From assembly GCA_024699395.1 (NCBI GenBank), contig JAILPU010000113.1, forward strand, positions 1 to 5,306: a stretch of 5,306 nt of DNA. Reading direction: 5' to 3'. Source of the DNA: Lachnospiraceae bacterium. GTDB taxonomy: Bacteria; Bacillota; Clostridia; Lachnospirales; Lachnospiraceae. Position numbers and translations under genes: made by a program. The first letter of the stretch is position 1; every line of letters begins with the position of its first letter. Shown here piece by piece: positions 1 through 5,306 of this stretch. The notes under the pieces are model-generated. The model saw only the letters and a program-made list of their open reading frames with translations, was not told the DNA's origin and did not search any database.

Positions 1-800
1 TGCCATATGTCCGAGACCTCCTTAATGCTTCCTGCAAGATAGGGATTTTTAAAGTTGGGGGAGAGCTCTATTCCGAAGATTTTGGAAATCCCCAGAGCTA
101 TACAGGTATAGCCCGAAAAATCTGTATAAATCTCAAGTGAAAAAAAGATAAAGCCAAGTATAACCGGGATTCCGGAGTAAAGGGAATATTTTTCGGGATC
201 GAATATAGTATCCACATAGAGCTTTAATCTGTCGGCAATCACCAGCTTCATAAACAAGCCGTAAAGGGCAGTAAGTGACCCCGACAGTATCCTGTTTACG
301 TCGAAGGCCTTTTGCGCAGGCAGTTCCTCTATCTGTTTGAAAAACTTATCCCCTCTCTGAATGGGACCTGAGGAGAGCATGGGAAAATAAAATATAAACA
401 ACCCGTGCTTTAGGGGATTCTTTAAAGCCTTACATTTGCCTGTGTATATATCTGCCATTAAACCTATGGCTGCAAAGGTGTAGAATGAAAGCCCCACGGG
501 AAAGGCTGCATTTTTAAATACATATTTGTAGAGACAAAGCTGTATCAGGCATAGAATAATGCCCACGGCAAGAATCGGTTTTGCCGTCTTTTTGTTAGTA
601 TTTTTCGCTAAAGCATATCCGCACAAATATGACACTGCTGTCACAATAAAAGCGGGGATAATGGCTGTGACGTGACCAAAACCGCAGGCAAAAATACTTG
701 CGACCGCCAAAAGTACAAAGCGTAATTTGGGCGGGCATATGAGATAGAGTATAAATATTATCGGAAGGAATATTAAAAAGCTAAGAGTGGTAAAGGACAT
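1..800 (-). CDS. MBOAT family membrane-bound O-acyltransferase (AlgI/DltB/PatB-like), N-terminal 266 codons, cut by the window edge
   Basis: Members of this family are polytopic membrane enzymes that move an acyl group, often acetyl or D-alanyl, onto a polymer outside the membrane (alginate, peptidoglycan, teichoic acid or exopolysaccharide). The visible part has no stop and starts with strongly hydrophobic segments at about residues 4-23, 26-45, 47-62, 72-90, 100-118, 128-144, 174-195 and 206-226. Family landmarks are FPVGLSFYTF (100-109) leading to ADIYTG (116-121), SGPIQR (144-149), YTDFSGYT (225-232) and NFKNPYLAGSI (249-259). That last motif normally comes just before the FWxRWH segment that carries the catalytic histidine, which would lie only a few codons beyond the left edge. 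About 200 C-terminal residues are missing. The start is ATG 800-798, one base after the mfd stop, with an AGGAG site 6 bases upstream. Relatives often sit beside an SGNH/AlgJ-like partner; any such gene would be off the left edge. The family is clear; the substrate cannot be told. Confidence 0.9.
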   Translation of the reverse strand, partial: MSFTTLSFLIFLPIIFILYLICPPKLRFVLLAVASIFACGFGHVTAIIPAFIVTAVSYLCGYALAKNTNKKTAKPILAVGIILCLIQLCLYKYVFKNAAFPVGLSFYTFAAIGLMADIYTGKCKALKNPLKHGLFIFYFPMLSSGPIQRGDKFFKQIEELPAQKAFDVNRILSGSLTALYGLFMKLVIADRLKLYVDTIFDPEKYSLYSGIPVILGFIFFSLEIYTDFSGYTCIALGISKIFGIELSPNFKNPYLAGSIKEVSDIW

Positions 801-801
801 A

Positions 802-3800
802 TCAGTCTCCTGTGAGATATTCTTTCATATCTTCAATGACTTTTTCGCAGGAGGACAGGAGAAGCTCATCATTCTTGCTCACAGTCTCTGCGGGGATGTA
901 TTTGTATGTCAGTGTGCAAGGTGTCGCCGCACTGAAGGTTAATGAATTCTTGTATTTGGATAAAAGGGAAGGGATTGCGGCAACGTTAATATCGGCTACG
1001 GGAGCGAAGGTGAAGACTATCTTTCCCCGAATGCCTTTTATTTCCGTTACATATACCTCGCAGGCCTTGGCTTTTATCAATGCGATGCGAAGAAGGTTGA
1101 TGACGGATACGGGAACTTCGCCGAAACGGTCTTTGAGTTCCTGCTCCATATCGTCTTTTTCACCTATGTCCGAAATCTGGGCGATGCGCTTGTAAATATC
1201 AAGCTTTGCCACTTCGTTGAAAATATATTCTCCGGGGATAAATGCATCCACGTCCAGATCCACGGTTGATGAAGGAATCACGTTGTCTTTGGGAATGTCG
1301 CCCTTAACCTTTGAGACGGCCTCGTTAAGCATTTTGCAGTATAGATCGTATCCAACGGCTGCCATATGTCCGTGCTGGCTTGTGCCCAAAAGATTTCCCG
1401 CACCTCTTATTTCCAGATCCTTCATGGCAATCTTAAAACCGCTTCCAAGACGGGTGAATTCCTTTATGGCTTCCAGCCTTTTTTCCGCAACCTCTTTTAA
1501 AAGTTTATCTCGCTTGTACATTAAAAATGCGTAGGCGTTTGCGGTGGATCGACCCACACGACCTCTCAGCTGATAAAGCTGGCTTAAGCCCAACGTGTCG
1601 GAATCGTGGATTATCATTGTGTTTACGTTTGATATATCCATGCCGGTCTCTATTATTGTGGTGGAGATTAACACATCTATATTGCCGGTGACAAAATCAT
1701 ACATTATGGCTTCCAGTTCTCTGGGTTCCATTTTGCCGTGGGCGTAGGAGATGCGCGCTTCAGGTACCAGCCTTTGAAGAGCGGCACAAACGTCCGGGAT
1801 GGTCTTTACCCTGTTATAGACATAGTAAACCTGTCCTCCTCGTTTAAGTTCACGCATAATGGCTTCTCTTACAAGAATCTCATTGTATTCGCAGACGAAG
1901 GTCTGGATGGGCTTCCTGTCATGGGGAGCTTCCTCCAAAAGACTCATGTCCCTGATGCCGGACAGACTCATATGGAGGGTACGTGGGATAGGGGTGGCTG
2001 TGAGAGTGAGGACGTCCACATTGTTTTTTAATTTTTTTATCTTTTCCTTATGGGAAACACCGAAACGCTGTTCCTCATCGATAATTAACAGTCCCAGATC
2101 CTTAAAAGCAATATCCTTGGATAAAAGTCTGTGGGTTCCGATTACGATATCCACCGAACCGTTTTTTAAGCCGGCGATAATCTTTCTTTGTTCAGCAGGG
2201 GTTTTTAATCGGTTAAGCATTTCAATTCCCACGGGATAATCTTTCATACGTTCGCGGAAGGTGTTGAAATGCTGGCTTGCTAAAATGGTGGTGGGCACCA
2301 GTATTGCCACCTGCTTGCTGTCCTGAACAGCTTTGAAAGCGGCTCTTATGGCAACCTCGGTTTTACCGAAGCCCACATCACCGCATATAAGACGGTCCAT
2401 TATCCTTTCGCTTTCCATGTCCCGTTTGGTGTCTTCAATGGCCTTTTGCTGGTCGTAGGTTTCTTCATAGGGGAAGAGCTCCTCGAATTCCTTCTGCCAT
2501 ACAGTGTCGTGACCGAAGGGATGACCCTTGAGGGTATCTCTTTTTGCATAAAGCTCCACCAAATCGGTGGCAATTTCCCAAACCGCTTCCTTAACCTTTA
2601 ACTTGGTCTTTTCCCAGTCCTTGCTTCCCAGACGGTTTAATTTGGGAACGGATTCGGAATCCATTGATGCGTATTTTTGGATCACATCCAGGGAAGTTAC
2701 GGAGACATAGAGGTTACCCCCGTCACGATACTCCACTTTAAGATAATCCTTCTGTACACCGTCGACGGTAATCTCCTGTATACCGCGGTAGATTCCCAGA
2801 CCGTGATATTCATGAACCACGTAATCACCGATGTGAAGCTCATTGAAATCATTTATCTTACGGCCTTCATTGTAGCGCTTCTTCCTGGTATTTTTTTTGT
2901 CATAATGGGTGAAAATATCGGATTCCGACAGTACAACAAATTTAATGTCCTCGTATTCGAAACCTGTTTTGATATTTCCCAAGGTTACCAGAACCTCTCC
3001 GGGAACAATGGTTCTGAAGGGATCCTGTGAGAATGCGCAGGGAATGCCGTTTTCTTTTATATCTTTGGTGAGCCTTTCCGCCCTTGTCTTTGAGGGGGAT
3101 AAAAGAAGAACAAGGTATCCTTCTTTTTTATATTTTGAAAGATCTTTTATTAAAAGTTCAAAACTGTTGTTGTAGGAGTTTACGCTTCGTGTTTTTAAAG
3201 TGACACGCATGTCAACTTCCAAAGAAGGGAGTTCGGCTTCAAACCCCGACATGGTAGCCAGGGCCGTTAGGTCTATAAGCCCAATAACCTCCTCGGGGCG
3301 AGAAATCATATTTGCCTGACCCGGAAGAATATATCCTGTCAAAAGACGGTTTTCGGTACTCATCCTGAACTCTTCAAAGGAGGCAGTCCCGTGTTCCTCC
3401 ACCCTCAAGGGCTCGTCGAAAAGATATACAAGGCTTTGGGGGTTGTCACTTTCAAGCTTCTGATATATAAGATCTGCCAATGATGTGAGATTTTCGTAAA
3501 AATATCCCGCATAACTTTCAAAATTGCTGTAGGACATAAAGTCCGCGAGGTTTTCGCAGAATTCGTTTACCCGCTTCTTAAGGGTATGGGCATGCTCCGT
3601 TTCATGAAGAGATTTAAAATATTCTACTCTTTTTTCGCATTCTGTTTGGATTGCGGCTATGCCCTTGTCGATTCGTCCCTTTGAGAGAACGAACTCCGTT
3701 GCGGGGAAAATGGTAATGCCGTAGAGTTTTTCGCCGGAGCGCTGACTCTCGGTATCAAAGATGCGGATGCTTTCAACCTCATCACCCCACAGTTCTATGC

Positions 3801-4359
3801 GGACAGGGTTTTCTTCGGTGAGATCGAAGATGTCCACTATGCCGCCGCGGATGGAAAATTGCCCTCCCTTTTCCACCTGATATACTTTTTCATATCCCAT
3901 GGACAAAAGCTTTTTGGAGAGAGCTTCCTCTGATACAACAGAGTCTTTTTCAATACGGAGGATATCCTTGTCTTCCCAGACAGGCTGTAAGGTCATGAGA
4001 GCGGGAAGGGTTGTTACGATGCAGGTAGGCTTTTTTTCATAGATGCGGCGAAGTACTTTTATTCTTTCCGCTACCAGAGTATCTCCGTGAACATCCGCCT
4101 CAAAAAATATGAGATCTTTCTCCGGCAAAAGGCATACACTTTTGTCGTAAAATCTGTACTCTTCGCAGATGGCTGCTGCTTTTTCTTCACTGTAAGTAAC
4201 GATGACTTTATATCGGAAGCCATCGGTCAAGCAGTTGAAGAGATGAAGTTTTTGGGAGTCTGCACAGCCTGATATGGCAGCAGTCTTTTGTTTTTTTAAC
4301 AGAGCTTTTATATCTTCAAAAGCTTCCAGTTTTTTTAGCGGTGCCGTAAGTGCCTGCAT
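802..4359 (-). CDS. mfd: Transcription-repair coupling factor Mfd (ATP-dependent DNA translocase)
   Basis: Mfd binds RNA polymerase stalled at DNA damage, pushes it off by translocating on upstream DNA, and recruits UvrA for excision repair. At 1185 aa it is full length for Firmicutes. The UvrB-like module covers about residues 1-330. Its Walker A equivalent (near 27-40) is degenerate, as expected, and its UvrA-contact surface includes R171 (in SIRGGIVDIF), R187 and W191, which align with E. coli R165, R181 and F185. The RNA-polymerase-interacting domain begins near 501 (IGDYVVHEYHGLGIYRG, 510-526). The motor domains carry GDVGFGKT (660-667, K666), DEEQRFGV (761-768), TATPIPRTL (787-795) and RGRVGRS (932-938). 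The TRG translocation motif spans about 972-1003, from GSGFKIAMKDLEIRGAG to SQHGHM. The C-terminal D7 domain follows. The ATG at 4359 has AAGGAAA at 4370-4364, and the pth stop is 21 bases upstream. No key residue is missing. It is probably cotranscribed with pth. Confidence 0.98.
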   Translation of the reverse strand: MQALTAPLKKLEAFEDIKALLKKQKTAAISGCADSQKLHLFNCLTDGFRYKVIVTYSEEKAAAICEEYRFYDKSVCLLPEKDLIFFEADVHGDTLVAERIKVLRRIYEKKPTCIVTTLPALMTLQPVWEDKDILRIEKDSVVSEEALSKKLLSMGYEKVYQVEKGGQFSIRGGIVDIFDLTEENPVRIELWGDEVESIRIFDTESQRSGEKLYGITIFPATEFVLSKGRIDKGIAAIQTECEKRVEYFKSLHETEHAHTLKKRVNEFCENLADFMSYSNFESYAGYFYENLTSLADLIYQKLESDNPQSLVYLFDEPLRVEEHGTASFEEFRMSTENRLLTGYILPGQANMISRPEEVIGLIDLTALATMSGFEAELPSLEVDMRVTLKTRSVNSYNNSFELLIKDLSKYKKEGYLVLLLSPSKTRAERLTKDIKENGIPCAFSQDPFRTIVPGEVLVTLGNIKTGFEYEDIKFVVLSESDIFTHYDKKNTRKKRYNEGRKINDFNELHIGDYVVHEYHGLGIYRGIQEITVDGVQKDYLKVEYRDGGNLYVSVTSLDVIQKYASMDSESVPKLNRLGSKDWEKTKLKVKEAVWEIATDLVELYAKRDTLKGHPFGHDTVWQKEFEELFPYEETYDQQKAIEDTKRDMESERIMDRLICGDVGFGKTEVAIRAAFKAVQDSKQVAILVPTTILASQHFNTFRERMKDYPVGIEMLNRLKTPAEQRKIIAGLKNGSVDIVIGTHRLLSKDIAFKDLGLLIIDEEQRFGVSHKEKIKKLKNNVDVLTLTATPIPRTLHMSLSGIRDMSLLEEAPHDRKPIQTFVCEYNEILVREAIMRELKRGGQVYYVYNRVKTIPDVCAALQRLVPEARISYAHGKMEPRELEAIMYDFVTGNIDVLISTTIIETGMDISNVNTMIIHDSDTLGLSQLYQLRGRVGRSTANAYAFLMYKRDKLLKEVAEKRLEAIKEFTRLGSGFKIAMKDLEIRGAGNLLGTSQHGHMAAVGYDLYCKMLNEAVSKVKGDIPKDNVIPSSTVDLDVDAFIPGEYIFNEVAKLDIYKRIAQISDIGEKDDMEQELKDRFGEVPVSVINLLRIALIKAKACEVYVTEIKGIRGKIVFTFAPVADINVAAIPSLLSKYKNSLTFSAATPCTLTYKYIPAETVSKNDELLLSSCEKVIEDMKEYLTGD
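807..811 (-). promoter_or_regulatory. Ribosome binding site of the MBOAT gene, embedded in the last codons of mfd
   Basis: On the minus strand AGGAG is followed by 6 bases (ACTGAT) and then the ATG at 800-798. The site lies within the Thr-Gly-Asp codons that end mfd, and the mfd TGA falls between the site and the ATG. Ribosomes finishing mfd would therefore end directly on the next start, the usual layout for translational coupling or reinitiation. It fixes the MBOAT start without a competing candidate. Confidence 0.8.
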
Positions 4360-4380
4360 TGTCTTTCCTTATTATTAAAG

Positions 4381-4953
4381 TTATACGCGTTTACTGTTAT
4401 ATTTGTTCATTGCCTGATCGACGTCGGAGGTTATTATAAGCTCAATGGCATCGCAGGCATCCTTGGCGGCTTCGTTTAAGAGCTTTCTTTCCTCAGGGTT
4501 AAAGTGACCCAGAACATAGGCGGCCAAATCGAAACCCTTGGGCTTTTCTCCAACACCCATTCTGATTCGTACGAATTCGTCGGTCTTTAAAAGAGCGATT
4601 ATATTTTTGAGACCGTTGTGTCCGCCTGCGGACCCTTTGGGTCTTATTCGTAACATTCCCACATCCAGATTTATGTCGTCGGATATGACCATCAGCCCTT
4701 CCTTGGGGTCCACATGGTAATATTCACAGATTGAAAGAAGACTTTCGCCGCTTAGGTTCATATAGGTCTGGGGTTTTACCAGAACGCATTTCTGCCCTGC
4801 GATGTAGCACTTGCCAATAAGAGCTTTGTGTTTTTTCTCGCATATCTGTGTATTGCATTTATCGGCCAGCATATCAATCACGTCAAAACCGATGTTGTGT
4901 CTTGTGTTGTCATATTCTTTGCCCGGATTGCCCAGGCCCGCTATTATATACAT
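4381..4953 (-). CDS. pth: Peptidyl-tRNA hydrolase (Pth)
   Basis: This cytosolic enzyme cleaves the ester bond between peptide and tRNA in peptidyl-tRNAs released early by ribosomes, recycling tRNA; it is normally essential. At 190 aa from the chosen start it has the standard family length. The N-terminal signature GLGNPGKEYDNTRHNIGF covers residues 6-23, with N9 and the catalytic H19 (E. coli N10 and H20). KPQTYMNLSG (60-69) supplies M65 and N66. D92 in ISDDIN equals E. coli D93, and GSAGGHNGLK (107-116) supplies N113. All catalytic and tRNA-contact positions I can place are present. The start is ATG 4953-4951, because the conserved fold begins at once (MYIIAGLGNPG) and GGGAG lies 6 bases upstream. 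The reading frame is open 28 codons further, to a GTG at 5037, but that stretch is basic and unlike Pth. mfd follows 21 bases downstream, the usual Firmicutes pairing. Confidence 0.96.
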   Translation of the reverse strand: MYIIAGLGNPGKEYDNTRHNIGFDVIDMLADKCNTQICEKKHKALIGKCYIAGQKCVLVKPQTYMNLSGESLLSICEYYHVDPKEGLMVISDDINLDVGMLRIRPKGSAGGHNGLKNIIALLKTDEFVRIRMGVGEKPKGFDLAAYVLGHFNPEERKLLNEAAKDACDAIELIITSDVDQAMNKYNSKRV

Positions 4954-5098
4954 ATCTGTCTCCCATCTGTCTGATTGGTCAGAGTTTACCTTGAGTGCAA
5001 TCTTCATTGTCTGATGCCGCTTCGGCCGGCGGTTCACTGCCCTCTATTTTCTCATTTACCCCCCTAAAAATCAAGAGCGGCATAAATGGCTAAACAAG
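4954..5098. other. Leader region upstream of pth, with a short GC-rich inverted repeat
   Basis: This stretch lies between the pth start and the small plus-strand ORF. At 5016-5032 there is a GC-rich self-complementary patch. Either GCCG (5016-5019) pairs with CGGC (5023-5026), or CCGC (5017-5020) pairs with GCGG (5029-5032). No T-run follows on either strand, so it is not a convincing terminator. The only minus-strand promoter candidate I can see is TTGATT (5074-5069) with GAAAAT (5051-5046) 17 bases on, 4 of 6 matches in each box, which is weak. A minus-strand AGGGGGG near 5067-5061 precedes an ATG-Arg-Lys-stop triplet series, probably by chance. The pth-mfd promoter may lie here, but I cannot place it firmly. 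Confidence 0.35.
4960..4964 (-). promoter_or_regulatory. Ribosome binding site that sets the pth start at 4953
   Basis: GGGAG on the minus strand is followed by ACAGAT and the ATG at 4953-4951. This is a better site and spacing than those before the alternative in-frame starts. The GTG at 5037 has a GAGGG only 2 bases away, too close for normal use, and the ATG at 5007 has no purine-rich site. It supports a 190-aa Pth rather than a 218-aa one. Confidence 0.75.
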
Positions 5099-5239
5099 AT
5101 GTCTGTTTCCAAACCGTTTGACTGGTACGATGCTGTCCGGGAGACTTCGGTCAACTCAAAGATCGCAAAGAACCGCTGGAAGACCGAGACCATAGAGCGC
5201 GACAGGTTGTTCCTAAACAAGCTCGGGGTCATCAAGTAA
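5099..5239 (+). CDS. Small ORF of unknown function, 46 aa, possibly a gene remnant
   Basis: I do not recognise this protein. It starts MSVSKPFDWYDAVRE and ends LFLNKLGVIK, is soluble and charged, and has no signal or membrane segment; the middle is rich in Lys, Arg, Asn and Glu. Coding character supports it: about 34 of 45 sense codons end in G or C, clearly more than in the mfd stretches I sampled, and about two thirds begin with a purine. Against it, there is no ribosome binding site before the ATG at 5099 and no plus-strand promoter nearby. A second ATG at 5086, preceded by AAGAGCGG, is in another frame and stops at 5121. The reading frame is open upstream to a stop at 5012, so this could be the tail of a decayed longer gene. 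It points away from pth. A 53-codon ORF on the opposite strand (5071-5232) is the alternative reading and looks less coding. Confidence 0.4.
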   Translation: MSVSKPFDWYDAVRETSVNSKIAKNRWKTETIERDRLFLNKLGVIK

Positions 5240-5243
5240 TTTA

Positions 5244-5273
5244 GTGACTATAGTTCGGATTTTAGGTTATAAT
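5244..5273 (+). promoter_or_regulatory. Candidate sigma-A promoter reading rightwards out of the window
   Basis: A perfect TATAAT lies at 5268-5273, with GTGACT (4 of 6 matches to TTGACA) at 5244-5249 and an 18-base spacer. It sits just after the small plus-strand ORF, and no gene downstream of it is complete in the window. Transcription would start near 5280 and leave at the right edge. The -35 box is imperfect and such matches occur by chance in AT-rich spacers, so this is only a plausible candidate. Confidence 0.35.
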
Positions 5274-5306
5274 GGACAGAATCATTTATGGTTCTTACAA
5301 GACTTC

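Noticed and set aside
812..4272. Several plus-strand ORFs of 60 to 130 codons across the mfd region
   Set aside because: They lie wholly antisense to a conserved, intact mfd, lack ribosome sites and have improbable compositions rich in Ser, Leu and Phe.
4240..4281. Loss of the Walker A motif in the N-terminal UvrB-like part of Mfd
   Set aside because: A degenerate, non-hydrolysing nucleotide site in this domain is normal for Mfd; ATP is used only by the C-terminal motor.
4360..4380. Terminator or promoter between pth and mfd
   Set aside because: The 21-base gap holds only the mfd ribosome site and AT-rich spacer, with no room for a hairpin.
4538..5014. Two plus-strand ORFs of 60 and 67 codons across the pth region
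   Set aside because: They are antisense to the conserved Pth sequence and its leader, with no start signals or recognisable domain.
5016..5032. GC-rich inverted repeat as a terminator
   Set aside because: The stem is only four pairs and neither strand has a T-run after it.
5071..5232. 53-codon minus-strand ORF opposite the small plus-strand ORF
   Set aside because: It has no ribosome site before its ATG, weaker codon character than the plus strand, and no recognisable product; it is probably the antisense shadow of the plus-strand ORF.
5247..5254. Perfect 8-base palindrome ACTATAGT as an operator
   Set aside because: It is too short to separate from chance in AT-rich sequence, and no second copy was seen nearby.

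Overview
The window comes from a low-to-moderate GC Gram-positive bacterium. The DEEQ-type Mfd, the form of Pth (with its SDD-I-N segment), the strong AGGAG-like ribosome sites and the mixed codon use all point to Clostridia. Lachnospiraceae (Butyrivibrio-like) is my best guess. This is inferred from sequence style, not from a search.

Almost all of the window (1 to 4953) is one tightly packed minus-strand gene run, read right to left: pth (peptidyl-tRNA hydrolase, 190 aa), 21 bases, mfd (transcription-repair coupling factor, 1185 aa), one base, then the first 266 codons of a membrane-bound O-acyltransferase (MBOAT family) that runs off the left edge. pth-mfd is a classic Firmicutes pair: Pth recycles peptidyl-tRNAs dropped by ribosomes, and Mfd removes stalled RNA polymerase and recruits the excision-repair proteins. 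The MBOAT gene is the unexpected partner. Its start codon lies one base after the mfd stop and its ribosome site lies inside the last mfd codons, so it should be translated from the same message, although its likely role (acylating a cell-surface polymer) is unrelated.

The right end (4954 to 5306, about 350 bases) has no confidently identified gene. It holds the pth leader, with a short GC-rich inverted repeat and only a weak promoter candidate. It also holds a plus-strand, GC3-rich 46-codon ORF (5099 to 5239) that looks coding but has no recognisable family and a poor ribosome site. Finally there is a good TATAAT-type promoter candidate pointing right, out of the window. The usual upstream neighbour of pth in Firmicutes (prs/glmU) does not end within this stretch.

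I see no tRNA, rRNA, CRISPR array, insertion sequence or clear terminator. The three main genes are ordinary and intact. The points worth checking are the MBOAT coupling and the unassigned small ORF.
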